Assembly: GCA_025267735.1 (NCBI GenBank)
Contig: CM046293.1
Span: 7,402,560-7,466,559, forward strand
Reading direction: 5' to 3'
DNA: 64,000 nucleotides
Source: Mactra quadrangularis
Lineage: Eukaryota > Mollusca > Bivalvia > Venerida > Mactridae
Position 1 is the stretch's first letter. Each line of letters starts with the position of its first letter. Shown piece after piece: positions 49,101-61,740 of the stretch. A program made the position numbers and the translations under genes. The notes beneath the pieces were generated by a model. That model did no database searches, was not told the origin of the DNA, and was given only the letters and a program-made list of their open reading frames with translations.

Positions 49101-50925
49101 CACAAGGAACAGAGCCGAGGACTTACAAAAGTACACGAATAATAAAAAGAATGGATTTTCCAAATGCTTTGAACTCTTTAATTCGTTGATAAATGCTATA
49201 AATTTCAATCATTTGTCAATCATTTAATCGACACTTTCTTATATAACTCAATATATCGTGACGTAAAATCTTGCTACAATTAAAGCCAATTGTATGGAAT
49301 AATCTCCGGTATTTAGTTGGTTTGTCTTACATTCTAGACGTCGGATTATCAACCCCCGCATTGGAAAATGAGAAATGCACTATAACAAATTACAACATAT
49401 TCTTAATTTCCGTTCTGAAATTTCTACGGCGCTCACAATTTAGATACGCGTTTAATTAAGTACAGATGTTTTGTTTGCGACTGCATATTGCAATATTTTG
49501 ATGTATTATTTTCAATTGATTTCTTAGATTTAGTACCTATGATGATGTTTAGATGGTCGATTATGGCGGCCAGAATACAAATTATTCCGGCAAATTAGAG
49601 GTATTTTTTCAATGGCATTTATGCTTTCATGGTTTCATAGTATGGTTTTTTATTTAAAGTTACGTTTTAGCTCATCATGAAATTTACAGATATTGTAAAG
49701 GCATGAACACAATAGTGGTGAATATCAATCAACGTAATATTGCCATAATGCAATGTGTTTTTACTCTAAATATATGTGTATGACTATAGTCTACGATTAC
49801 ATTAGTCTTCTGTCGATATTTTCAATTTACCAATTTATTGCCTAATAAATGTCAATGAACCGGTATAACTAGTCTCTGCACTAATAATCTTTTGATCTAT
49901 TTTTGCACGCATGTTATGTGGTTTCTTCAAATAAAGACATTGCCAATGATGTCTCAACTGTTAGAGCAAAATTGCGTTGCTGTACTCGTTTTAATACTTT
50001 TATTTTAATGCTAATATAGAAATGGTATTACTTTTATGTTATGACTCTTAATGCCACGAAGGTTGATGTATAGTTATAGACTTTAGAACAGTTAATATAA
50101 ACTTAATGTTAGAGCAATAAATAGTTAAACAACAGCGCTGTTAGTATATATATATTTAATTGCATCGTTAGTAACATCTTAATAAATAAATAAATGATAA
50201 ACGTTGATTATAGGTATCATATTATTTCTAATCATTTACTGCAAGAATCTTTACAATTTGCAAATACAAAATGTCTTTCCGTACAACAATATTATTATTA
50301 ACATGTATCAGCATAATATCATTGCATATTAAAGCATGTAATTATTGTACAGAATTTTCTTAATGAAATTTGAGTATTGCTTTCAAATTACATAATTAGA
50401 AGTGTGTTTTTGTTAATGGGATTTTGGAAATAATAATTTTGTAATTATAACGCCAATCTATTACATCTCCAATATATCAAAGAGTAAATGATTACGCAGA
50501 ACTACACTAGCTTCAGATATATTTCATGTGATAGATGCAGTCTGCATTAATATCGGTATTTTTCATCTTTCTATAATTGTTTCGAGAATAAATAACTTCC
50601 TTTCAGAAAAATTGGAATGTGTTGTATTACATAGCCTGAAAGCAATATGAAAATGAAAAATTAATATTTAATCTTTCTTGAATTTCAATAATTATTTTTA
50701 TATTTCATACTTCTCATTCTTTCTTATTCTACAAATTTATAAAGTAAACATCATTATAACATTAAAAACAGTAAGCTCATAACATAAAATCGAATCTGAT
50801 TTTTTTCAATTACCTACAAATACAAACACAAATTAATATAAAACACAAAAGTATGATGGTCTCAGACAAACAAACTGAAGATCGTCCACTTGACGGTTAA
50901 CATCGTAATAGGTTATGCTACTGTG

Positions 50926-51081
50926 TACTATAGCTTTAATAGTCTTTGTTATTACGATATGTGCCTTAGAGATTTCCCAAATGTCATAAAATAGACCGTT
51001 CTTCTGTATTATCTCCTTTGCAAATGACATTAGCAGACGACATCATATAATTGTCTGTCTAACAAGGGATTAGTTGGTATA
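50926..51081. repeat. Near-identical block, unit C copy
   Basis: This is the unit C partner of 20075-20226 and 38712-38865. Here the minus frame (50833-51030) is open for 65 codons because GGT replaces the TGA region of A and B, but nothing else supports coding. Confidence 0.7.
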
Positions 51082-52734
51082 TTCTTGGATAAATAAACAA
51101 GTTATATTCGAATAGTGTTTAATATTGTTTCCAGAGTTATATATCAAACATGTCTGAGTCTAAGACTTGTTATATAATAGACGATATAGAATGGACGTAT
51201 TTTTTCAGACTAGTTACAGCGCAATGGATGTTTAACAAAACATACACATAGAAAATATAGCTGTAATATATGACATGAAACACGGAAATGTGTTTATCTA
51301 AAAAAAAATTAAGCTAAATAGCTGAATAAATCCTTCAAAAGTTATATATTCATCAAAGTTTCCTTTTGATAATGAAAGAGACGCAACTTACAATGAATGA
51401 GTATTGGAAATTATTGAAAATAAATTGGAACCTCACAAAAAAGTTTTCAGATAATAGATAAGTATAATGTTGGGTATTAAGAGTACTGCATTAAGATGTA
51501 AAACATCGGAAAAACCTAAGATTCTGATGATGAATCTCGGATAATCCGTGGTGTCTTATAAACTATAAAGCAAAACCTTTCAACTAAATAGCGATATTTA
51601 GATGACCTGACTCAGTATTAAAGCATTGTACATTTGTAAAAGAAATTGTATAAACATTATAACGATATTCAAAAACAAGGAACGATGTATTCAAGTGAGT
51701 TATTGATAAATCATTTGTACCCAAAATGAAAAAAAAAATATCAGTAACAGTAAAATGCCAAAGATCTTTCACAAAGTCAAACAACGAAGTTTGAGTTGTT
51801 TTGTGTTTTAAACGTTTGTTACAAAAAGGACGTTATCAATAAAAAACGAAAGCAAGAACCTTAAGATTTTCAGCTTTCGGACGGGCGGTGACAAAAATGT
51901 AATTTGGAATTTTAACCATGCTCTTTTAAACACCACCATTAAACATATTAAGTTAAATATACAAAAGTTATGAAAGACCGGCAGACAACAAAATAAACAC
52001 CGGTTTCCCGAGAGACAATGCTATCATTGCCCATCAACTTATTAACGATGATCGTATAGACATTATCATGAAATAATGGATTTAAACAATTCAAAATTAT
52101 GAAAGGTTAGCCATGTGTTTAAGTAAACCAATTTGTAGTATATTCCATATGTTTCTAGATCAATTGATAAATCATTATGCCGTGACCATCAACATCAGAT
52201 GTACAACATTTATTTAGTGTTTTATAAATCATATTAGAAACATATTCAAATTAACATTTGTAGACAACATCTGTATCTTTCACAAAATGGGCATCACTAG
52301 GACGTTAATCTCATTAATTCTCATTTATGGATACATTTGTTCATTTTATAGCCTTTGTTAATGATAATAACCGTTCTGATATTGCTTTGTAAATTGTTTA
52401 TTCGTCGTGTCATTGTCTGTTAGAATATCACTTCGTCCATAATTTAGTTCAATAAAAAGTTTCTAGATCCATATACTGGATCAGACAATGTGAATGAAAC
52501 ACAAGGTGGTTATCGTTTCGTAAAAAGAGTGATACATTATTTAGGCTGCTGTACAGTTCGTACTCATAGTCTTCTTATGTTTTTCGAACATTAGGGCTCA
52601 CATTTTTACCCGTATTTCAGGTAAATCTTACATAGCAATCACCGGAATTGTGTTTTTAAAATTTAAGTTACAAATCAAATTTCACACATTTTAATGATAT
52701 GTTTGATTGGTATTTGTTAGTAATAATTTTAAAA

Positions 52735-52967
52735 TGTACTATCGGCGGTAGTTTATCTTCATTGTTCGAGTGCTCGCAGCTATCAAAACTCATAAATCGG
52801 TTTGAACAACTTCCAATATGTAGCAGGCAAATTTTCAAGGTCGTGACTTTACGCGTTAAAGACATATTATGGAAACGTACACAAAAAAGACTTTTGTCCC
52901 CATGTACAATGTACTGTGTATTTGCTAATGTCGTCTGCACTATCTTCAGAGACATATGAAACTTATT
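52735..52967. repeat. Conserved block, unit C partner of 40523-40755
   Basis: Open frames of 86 (+) and 95 (-) codons overlap on opposite strands here. Both are broken in unit B, so neither is supported as a gene. The block itself is better conserved than its neighbours. Confidence 0.5.
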
Positions 52968-53649
52968 TATTCATTGAAATTTCACATAAGTAGCTTTTTA
53001 TTAATATTACACTCTATATAGCATCAAATCGTACATTTTGATGCATATAATGGCTGATCAATGAATCAGCATCAACCAACATTGTGTTGACCTTTTATTT
53101 CCGATTTTAATCCTTCTTGGTTTGCATTTGAATTTTGAATTCTATGTATTCATTTTAACTAAATAAATAATTACACAAATGTTATGTAGGTTAATCTAAA
53201 AATATATTTGTTGCTTTAATGTTAAAGATTAATTATAATCAGACGTTGAGGAAGACCGAATAATCCTCTCTTGAACTTTCGATGACCTTTAAACATTATA
53301 TTTATTAATTGTCTAATTAAAAATGGCAAATTTATGTTTTTTGGATGTTTGAAGTCAAAGTAATTATTTTAATGTTATATATTAACAAATCTTATTAATA
53401 TATATGAACATAAATGTATGCTTAACTCGAAAATGGATTTATATCAGAAGATGTTTTACTTTAACGGAGAATGTATTGAAACCGAAGACGATGGGCTTTT
53501 CCTACATGTTCGATTTGCATAAGTTATAGTTGTGATTAGTTCATAACCATTACAATGTAACTTGTGGTGAATGGTGGCATAATAGCATCGTTGTTGTTCA
53601 CTCCTATTATCACAGCTAGATACTTGAGACAATCAAGGCCATTACAGAG

Positions 53650-54115
53650 CTTGTGTTTCCATGAAGGAGCAGTTTTTAAATCTGGGTGTTTCAGGAAATA
53701 TTATCAACATTTCTTTTTGTGACAGTCAATTCAATAACAGTTGGTTTTTATTTTAATATTCTATTATTTACAAATTATTAATCTCTTCATTTGTTAATTT
53801 TAAATGAGTTACAACCGTAATTAAATAACAGAAAACTTACATTGTTCAGAAATGTTCATTGTTCTTCTCATGCCTACGTGACATTTGCTTGATAAATATT
53901 CTGATATTTTTTGATAACATAGACGCCGCAGTTGATTTTCTACACCTTCAAGGATTATATAACATGTTATTGTATTTTTGACTCTACCGTGTATGGGGGA
54001 AAACATATAAGTTTGCAATATTGTGGTAGAGTATCAAAGAATTTATTCTTATGATATGAAAATTTACTCCTTTTCTTCATAGTGATGGAAGACTTTTATC
54101 AAGTACATAGCATTT
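53650..54115. other. Unit-C-specific AT-rich segment
   Basis: This stretch has no clear match in unit B and no recognisable gene. The 65-codon minus frame at 53821-54018 shows no known motif. Confidence 0.35.
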
Positions 54116-54695
54116 GGCATTAAATATTTTTTTCGAACGAGAACAGAATAAAACACGTAAAATATGTTTTTTGATAATTTAATTCTTCGCTTAGTCAGAA
54201 AGCATTTGTAGATTTGGAAATAATTGTAATGCAATTAGGTCACAATCGTTTGTATTATCTGAAGTAAGCCTACATATTATGAATAGACAATCTAAGTTTG
54301 CACTAAAGATCGTTAACTTTCCGACGGACTTATATAATTGTCTAAACAACCAACCTGAGAGAAATAAAACATCTCTTATGATTGTTTCAAATGCAAAAAG
54401 AACTTACAATTCAGATTTGTAATGAAATCATATAGCTCACATGTGGACATTGCTTGTCAATAAAAGTACTATGGTGGTTAACTTGAACATTCGCTGAATC
54501 TTTCTCGATTACTGCCAAGCTGAGAAACCTTTTTAACGGAACAGAGTTTTTATTATTTGATTCACTTCAAGGACATGTCAAAAGATAATTCTAAACATTC
54601 GATGGAAATTATTACCAGTTTGATTGTCTTGGTTGTCTTTATTGGACACTTTTGATAAAAAATATGCCCGTTTTATTTTTCTAGAAATGTGCACA

Positions 54696-54707
54696 TAGTA
54701 TTTAGTT
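54696..54707. repeat. Target-site duplication TAGTATTTAGTT (left)
   Basis: The 12-mer recurs at 55005-55016 on the other side of the SINE. Confidence 0.9.
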
Positions 54708-55004
54708 TGTTTGTTTGTTTGTTTGTTTGTTTGTTTCGTTGGGTTGCAAGGCCGTATCAAGAAATTTTATAGGTCATAAAACGTCGGTCAGTCAACCTAC
54801 TCACTCCTCCTGGAAAGGCTAAATCTCTGGATTTAGCTGTTAACCAACTATTAAGCACATACTAAAATCATTGGTAGGAAGGAGAATGGCCGTATAAATA
54901 ATTTTATTACCAAGCTCCACGAAAGTATGCCCCGCCAAGGAATCGAACCCACGACCCCTTGATCAGTAGACTTGCGTGTTACCAAGTGAGCTAGCCGGGC
55001 GGCT
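54708..55004 (-). mobile_element. Full-length tRNA-derived SINE (family S1), minus strand
   Basis: Read on the minus strand, it starts with the tRNA-like head (GCCGCCCGGC...). It has A box TAGCTCACTTGG (complement of 54982-54993) and B box GGTTCGATTCC (complement of 54939-54949, an exact consensus). A body of about 200 bp follows, then an AAAC-repeat tail, seen on the plus strand as repeated TTTG/GTTT at about 54708-54736. An exact 12 bp target duplication marks this as a fairly recent insertion. It would be transcribed by RNA polymerase III and copied by a LINE reverse transcriptase. Confidence 0.93.
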
Positions 55005-55016
55005 TAGTATTTAGTT
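55005..55016. repeat. Target-site duplication TAGTATTTAGTT (right)
   Basis: This is the right-hand partner of 54696-54707. Confidence 0.9.
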
Positions 55017-55329
55017 AAACCAAATTGAACATACGAACGTACATAATAACTATGAACAAAATTATTTTTATTGGGTAGCCAAATATAAAAACATATCACC
55101 GTGTGTTCAAGAAATATACGAATCAACCATTTAATAAACACATCTTTCTCTGCTTCTTCTTGGCTTTTGTATGTACAAAGGTTTGTGTTTTGCTGTTGCT
55201 GATATGTTTCAAAAATCATTTCCATGGTCAGCTGTACTTAAAATATGATTCTTTGTGATTTGTTTGGAACTGACATTTGCCATTTAGAGTTTAGTTTCAA
55301 AAGATCTATTCGTGTTATGGACGAATTTG

Positions 55330-57250
55330 TTAGACAACTAATATAAATGATATTAAAAACATATGATGAATGTAACTTTAAGAAACTAGTAGGTTACAAA
55401 CTGCAATTGCTAACATTTTCTGCCAACCTTTACATATTTTTCCTGGTAATGTCAATCAACTGGTATAAATCAATGCAGAAATGATCTGTATATGAATGTG
55501 CATGTCAAATCGTACCTATTGATCTTACTTTTATAACACTATCTGAATACCTGCCAATAACGTCTAATTACAAAAAAGACAACACCACGAACGTCGATGA
55601 GTTGACCATCAACACGAACATTTATTACATTAATGTTATTACTGATATAAACATTTGGAAAAACATTTGTATGGTATAAATGTGAAATATCACTTATGTT
55701 AGTTTTGTCCACTGAAAGTATTTAATTGTGTTACATATATATTTGAGCAAGTGTGAGTTTTTTTGCATCCTAGAACGTGGATCAAATACTTAATGGCATT
55801 GATCGTGTCAATGCCCATTTCAATGCAGAAACCACAAAGGTTCTTATTTTCGTTGTTAGTTTGTGGATTCTTTTTAATAATTTTAAAAATCTAAAACAAG
55901 CCACTTTCATCAATGCTTTTGCTGTGTGAAAGGATTGTTTAATATTGTTTATCAAGATATGCATTAAGACCAAATTTAATTGGTGTATAAATATTAACGA
56001 ATGAAAATGAAAATAATTTAGCTACAATTCTTCAACGGTTAAAAAGTTCTATGAAACCCTACATATCTAACTTACACCCACTCTGTCTTGGTAATCATTC
56101 TTGACCAAACGTAAATGTCCAGTTGATGCTCGGTACATTGTCATCGTCTGTTCGAATGACAATGATTTGCTTATCAATTCTTATTAATCTGTTATCTTAT
56201 AAAGTCAAGTAAATACATTCCCGATGTACCAATGAACCGTTTTGTATCCCATCAATACTAATAAGATAAATAATGGAATGAACCGTTTGTTTTATACAGT
56301 GCACAAAACAGGTGATAAAAGTAACTTTAAGAAACTAGTAGATATACAAGCTGTAATTGCTAACATGTTCTGCCAACCTTTACAATTTTTGCCTGGTAAT
56401 GTCAATCAACTGATATAAATCAATGCAGAAATGATCTGTATAGGAATATGCATGTCATATCTTACCTATAGATCTTACTTTTATAACACGATCTGAATAC
56501 CTGTCAATAACGTCTAATTAGAAAAAAGACAACACCACGAACGTCGATGAGTTGACCGTTAACACGAACATTTACATTAATATATTACTGATGTAGACAT
56601 TTGGAAGAGCATTTGTGTGGTATAAATGTGAAATATCACTTAAGTTAGTTTTGTCAACTGAATGTATTTAATTGTGTTACATATATATTGGAGCAATTGT
56701 GAGTTTTGTGTACCCTAGAACGTGGTTTAAATACTCTGTGACAATTATCTTGTCAATGCCACTTTCAATGCGGGAACCACTAAGGTTCTTATTTTCATTG
56801 TTTGGTTGTGGAGTCTTTAAAATAACAAAATTTTAAAATCTAAAAAAAAAAATTTATGCATGCTTTTGTTGTGTGAAAGGACTTTGTACTAATGTTTATC
56901 AAGATATGCATTAAGACCCCATTTAATAGGTGTACAAATATTAACGAATTAAAATGAAAATAAATTAGCTAAAAGTCTTTAATGGTTTAAAAGTTATATG
57001 AAACCCTACATCTAACTTACACCCACTCTGAGTGTCTTGGTAATCATTCTTGACCAAACGTAAATGTCCATCTGATGCTCGGTACATTCTCATCGTCTAC
57101 CCAAAGAACTATTATTCGCTTATCAATTCTCATTAATCTGTATCCTTGTAAAGTCAAGTCAATACATTTCCGCTGTATAAATCTATCGTTTCGTATCTTA
57201 TCAATAATAATTGGATAAATAATGGAATGAACCGTTTGTTTCCTAAAGTG
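55330..57250. repeat. Internal ~0.95 kb tandem duplication in unit C
   Basis: GTAACTTTAAGAAACTAGTAG recurs at about 55371 and 56321. AACACCACGAACGTCGATGA recurs at about 55581 and 56531, and CCTAGAACGTGG at about 55768 and 56715. The two copies follow each other directly. Units A and B carry the corresponding segment once, around 25791 and 43864. Confidence 0.85.
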
Positions 57251-57400
57251 CACACAACATGTTGAAATAGAATCTTCATGGATATGTCCAATAATGTTCT
57301 AATTACACATTCCTTAGTTGGAACACTAATTTAAAATTTATCTGATTTGAAGGGAGCCGTTCAAGATTTTATATTTCATTTATTCATTTTTGAATAAACA

Positions 57401-58276
57401 TTTGAAACCGCCAGAAATTCAATTAGCGAGAAGGCGAGCGGAGTATTTTTGATCTTGTTTTAATGAGATTTAGTGCCCCAAAACGTCCTTGGACAAAATA
57501 CTGATTTTAGAAGAAACAGAATCACCTGAACTCAACAGAAACGAGACAAACCACAATCGGCATTAATTCGTTTATTAAAATAGACTACTATATTACAATA
57601 ATCAATTTGTTTATAATAAAATTGCTGACATAGTAAGGTCTTCTCAAACTTTCATTTGTACGAGAACTTTATGACAATGTTGTGTGTTTTGTCTGAGCTA
57701 TAAAATATCAGCTGTATATTGTTTTATAATTAGATCTAATAATGTAAATTATAGAGATTCCATTATTCTTGCAGAACAAACAAATGCTATTAATGTCAAC
57801 ATCTGTTTCATCGACTTTGATTGACGAACAATGGAAGTAGATGTTATTAATTCTTATTTATGGGTATATTTATGAGCATATTAATGAGCGTCGTTAAAGT
57901 TAATAATCTAAGTGATGTTACTTTGTATATTATTTATTTGTCGTGTCGTTTTGTTTTAGAAAATTACCATGTCGATATTGTAGATCAATGAAATGTTTTT
58001 AGAAACAATATGCAAGACCAGGTAATGTCGTAAAATAGCTACAGTACATTTATAATACTGTAAAAATAGTGTTATACTTTTTTACCCTTCAAAAAAAACA
58101 TTTACAAAACGCCTTGTCAAATTTTCAAGCCTTAAAGTCTTAACACCCATTTATTTTTTCAAGCATACATATGTCAATCAAAGCAACAATTATACGTTCT
58201 GGTTGAATCGTAGTACTCAACCATAGGTATCATTGTCAATGACTTTAGATTTTTTACTTATATTTCTTTATTCAAT
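57401..58276. other. AT-rich DNA without recognisable gene
   Basis: No open frame, tRNA-like sequence or inverted repeat stands out in this stretch after the end of unit C. Confidence 0.4.
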
Positions 58277-58277
58277 G

Positions 58278-58639
58278 AGGGACTTTAGTCAGTTATCTTC
58301 CCCTTATACAATCCGAAGCAATCCAATTAGTAAGTAGGTCCTTACAGTTGGAATCCTCGGATTTTATCTTTGAATTCCTATGTAAGGATAACAAAATATT
58401 TCATCTAATATCTTTCTTGTTAAGAAAGATATTAACAGAAGTGATAAAATTTAGATAGTTCTTTTCCCTAAAAATACCTAGCTTAAATTTCATATAAATT
58501 AAATGATTTACAAAAAAGTTATTTAAGATTAAATTTGGCAAATTGACATTAAAAAGTAAGAGTAAAGTCCGAGTAATCCAACTAATAAGACCTACCTATT
58601 TTAAGAGTATACAAGGGGAAATAACTGACTGAAGTCCCT
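58278..58639. mobile_element. 362 bp foldback element with long terminal inverted repeats
   Basis: The left end AGGGACTTTAGTCAGTTAT is mirrored on the right by AGGGACTTCAGTCAGTTAT. The match continues with gaps for most of 100 bases (CCCCTT, TAGGTC, GTTGGA, CTCGGA). The centre is a perfect 13 bp hairpin (58406-58418 with 58422-58434). No transposase is encoded and no target duplication is certain. Confidence 0.8.
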
Positions 58640-59975
58640 AATTCTATAATATTTTTTTGTAATTTCTGTCTGTGTTAATCCTAGATTTATCTCTTCCTTT
58701 TCTAGTTTACCATTGTCCTTCAAGTATCTCACATTTAAGAAAATAAACCCGGGTGTGTGCATTGTTTGGACATGTATTTATTAACGGACCACAATGTAAA
58801 CACGATAGTTCACATTACCTGTTTGTGTTATCCTTAAAAGATGAACAAATATCCTAGTACACCGAATGTACTATACGAGTATTTATAGATTATGTTGTCA
58901 CTGTTGTCAATCATTCATTTGTTATTTATAAATAATTTTATTTATTAAATTCTGTCAAAATAAATTAACTCTATTAAAATGGCAAACGCTGGTTTTACGA
59001 TAATTCAGACATAATTACTTTTTTCAAAAATATTTTAATATTTAATTTTCATTACTTTCTACTTTTTAACTTTAAATACCATAATTATATTCATTGCAGC
59101 TGCAAATATATTACAAAGGGGAGTCATATAAAGGAACGGCATTAACTTTAAGCTAAGGTAAATGACAGGAGAAAACTTTATATATAATTATACATAAGCC
59201 TTAGCCTGTTTCATTTTTAATATCTTCATAAGAACGTTGTTTAAACTTATCCTATCTTGCTTCCATTCGAACTTTAAATGCCATACATTCATTTCATCTA
59301 TATATCTTAATAATCCCATAAAAACGTTCATGAAGTTCAAGTCTAAAAATACATTGTTTTGCTTCAATGTAAATAATTTATTAATTCATGAAACGTGAAT
59401 TAAGATGTTATACACGTGTCTTGTACATCATATGACCTTTAGACATACGTATATCTGTTGTTTACTTGAACATCACCAATACGTCTTACTGAAGCTTCGG
59501 ATCAAATTACTTTTTCAATTATCAATTTTAATGAGAAAAGTCCTGCATTTACTTCTTTTGCACGAGTACACACGCGAAGATGTTTATGTCTGAGGACCAT
59601 TAACTTTAACAAAGAAGGATTTTAGAATTATGATGATGAGCTTTTCATGCGCACTTGTCAAAAATAAATCTAAAAATAAGTCGTAATCCTCTTTCAATAT
59701 TAAATGTTATCTACCAGCATTTTGATAAAATACGTTGTTTTTATGTTATTTTTGTTTGTGCGTGTAATTACTAAGGTTAATACGGCTTATTTTCTTTGGT
59801 GTCGTCTGTTTAAAAACGCACAAAGAAACATTATGATCAATGAACTTAAATTAAATTTAACTGAACATAAGCAATATGTATTACAGTACTTTAAAATCGG
59901 TGAGCTGGTAAAATGGATGTGTCATTGATATTAGTGCCGGAATTTATACTGATTTTTTTCATGAATTCGATTTTT
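58640..59975. other. AT-rich DNA without recognisable gene
   Basis: The short plus-strand frames at 59405-59593 and 59704-59928 have no known motif and ordinary AT-rich composition. I see nothing else to annotate. Confidence 0.35.
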
Positions 59976-60004
59976 TAAGTTAAGCGCTTTAAGCGCTTAA
60001 CTTA
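59976..60004. repeat. Perfect palindrome around AAGCGCTTTAAGCGCTT
   Basis: TAAGTTAAGCGCT (59976-59988) pairs with AGCGCTTAACTTA (59992-60004) around three bases. Related AGCGCTTAACTT and CAGCGCTTT strings recur at about 61517-61549. Confidence 0.7.
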
Positions 60005-60212
60005 TTACGACCATCTCGACAGTCGTTTCGGGTTTAGCCAACCCAAGTCTAAGACAAAGTAGTTCTTCCGACCTCTATTTTACCACAACCACGCAATTTT
60101 CTTTCATAGTATGTACAAATTGTCTCTATTCTACGAAATTACAGACAAAAGTGCATCATATGGAACATAAAATCATTCAAAACAAGCTGTCCAAAGGTTT
60201 TTCTTTTATATT

Positions 60213-60300
60213 GGGCACGTTTCACAAGGCGAGCGCTAATATGCTATACAAAATTGCTTTCAAAAAGCGCTAGCTAGCGATAACCGTGTGGAACATGCCC
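60213..60300. mobile_element. ~88 bp inverted-repeat element
   Basis: GGGCACGTTTCACAAGG on the left mirrors GGGCATGTTCCACACGG on the opposite strand of the right end (17 bp, three mismatches). Inner AGCGCTA and TAGCTAGCG strings add further pairing. TT lies on both sides. It resembles a tiny MITE. Confidence 0.6.
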
Positions 60301-61200
60301 CTTGATATGAATACGCGCAAAGATATCGAACTATTTTTCTATGACGTCACTCAACCCACGGAGATGAACGAAGTTGCCGGAAAGAAACGAACTCTATTAA
60401 CATTGAAATTATCGAGGGTAATTAGACGAGATGACCGGCATGCATTCGATCGCGATTAATTTGAATACCATCATTGAAGTGTTACAATGATTTTAAAGCG
60501 TTTGATCATGTTTGGATGGCTTTATACACTTAACAAAACTTATAAGTATACATGTATATTTGGGCTCGTATCTACGTAAGTGCTTGTCCGATTTAAGTCA
60601 AATTTTCAACAAATATAGTTTAAAGACGGATTATTATTATTATGTTTATTTCATTTTTAGTATTCGATTTTAGCGCTAAACTATAGGGGAATGGGTATTA
60701 AGTCTTGGAAAGGAGACCTGTCACATATCTTCCGAGTAAATTTCATAAGGAATTCATCGAGTTAGATACCTTATATTTTTTACAAAACAAAATTTTGGCT
60801 TTTAGCTGGTACTTTTGTATTTGGGATTTTTATGATAATTAGAGCATGTTAATGTAAAAATTGATGATAATTTGGTGTTTTGTAATGCGATGGGCATCTG
60901 TGGTACAAACAACGTTTGTTACATATTAATGCTAAATTGCACGAACTATGAAACAAATACTATTGTTCTTTGTAAACACGTTTTTATTGGAACGGTGAAA
61001 TGAATTCCGGATATAGTCTGACAATAGACTGCATTATGTGCATAGCGAAGTAAAATTGAAAGTTGCATTGACGCTTACCGTGCACTGAAGCTTTAGAAAT
61101 AATCATGTACTCGAGTAATGTAATATGCAGGAATTGTATCAAGCTTTCATCTTATTTACTGGTGAATCTTGCTGTTACAAGTGTATTATCTTATTAAGTG
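60301..61200. other. AT-rich DNA without recognisable gene
   Basis: There is a perfect cAMP-response-type octamer TGACGTCA at 60342-60349, but no coding exon is evident downstream. Nothing else is recognisable. Confidence 0.35.
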
Positions 61201-61501
61201 TCACAACATTTACCTGTGAGTTGTTGATATTATGGGAAGAAGGATATCTAAGCGGCCGGATAGCTCTATCTATCTATCTATAGAGAGGTCCTGGGTTCGA
61301 GTCCCGGTCAGCCGGTATATTTTTCTTACCCTGTGATGTTTTTTCGCCCAACGTGGGACCGTGACAATTACTTGGTCAGTTGAGAAATGCTTGTAACAAA
61401 ATAAATGCTTCTTAAACAGCCTAGAATTCTGAAATTATTATTGAGATTTTGTCACGGCACTTACCTGTTCACATTATGGGAAGAAGGATATGTAAGTGGC
61501 C
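61201..61501 (+). mobile_element. tRNA-like sequence inside a SINE-like repeat, flanked by a partial direct repeat
   Basis: A tRNA-like stretch at about 61252-61316 has an exact B box GGTTCGAGTCC (61294-61304) and a possible A box GATAGCTCTATC. The anticodon region is replaced by a TCTA microsatellite, so it cannot be a normal tRNA. TTACCTG...TTATGGGAAGAAGGATATSTAAGYGGCC occurs just before it (about 61210-61256) and again at about 61461-61501. This suggests two partial copies of one SINE-like repeat, or a duplication around it. Poor pairing and the microsatellite make a decayed element likely. Confidence 0.5.
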
Positions 61502-61512
61502 AGAAAGCATAG

Positions 61513-61550
61513 TCAGAAAAGCGCTTAACTTCAGCGCTTTCAGCGCTTTG
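61513..61550. repeat. AGCGCTT-rich short repeats
   Basis: AAGCGCTTAACTTCAGCGCT and TTCAGCGCTTTG repeat the motif of the palindrome at 59976-60004. Confidence 0.5.
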
Positions 61551-61728
61551 ATTTATTTGAGAATCTGCATTGTTGTTGCAGACCTAAACTATTCAATAGG
61601 GCCATAATGGTCCTTTATCACTTACCTGAGTACCATTTAAATGAACGAGAGAAAAAAAAACAAGTTATGTAGTAACTTCTGACTTAATATCATCACTGAA
61701 GATGTATCATTGTTTTAAGCTACATGTA

Positions 61729-61739
61729 ATGATACAGTT
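61729..61739. repeat. Target-site duplication ATGATACAGTT (left)
   Basis: The 11-mer recurs at 62054-62064 after the SINE tail. Confidence 0.9.
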
Positions 61740-61740
61740 A

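Larger units (their letters stand above)
44757..57400. repeat. Unit C of the threefold ~12 kb direct repeat
   Basis: It starts with CCTTGTTGGAAAGGAATAT, matching 33379 onwards, and directly abuts the end of unit B. It carries the segment 54120-54660, which matches unit A at 25080-25700 but is missing from B. It has an internal ~0.95 kb tandem duplication (55330-57250) and a recent SINE at 54708-55004. No recognisable host gene is present. Confidence 0.85.

Noticed and set aside
59405..59928. Two plus-strand frames of 62 and 74 codons as small genes
   Set aside because: No motif, no conserved partner and ordinary AT-rich composition.
60342..60349. TGACGTCA, a cAMP-response-type octamer, as evidence of a promoter
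   Set aside because: A single octamer without an adjacent exon, TATA box or conserved context is not enough.
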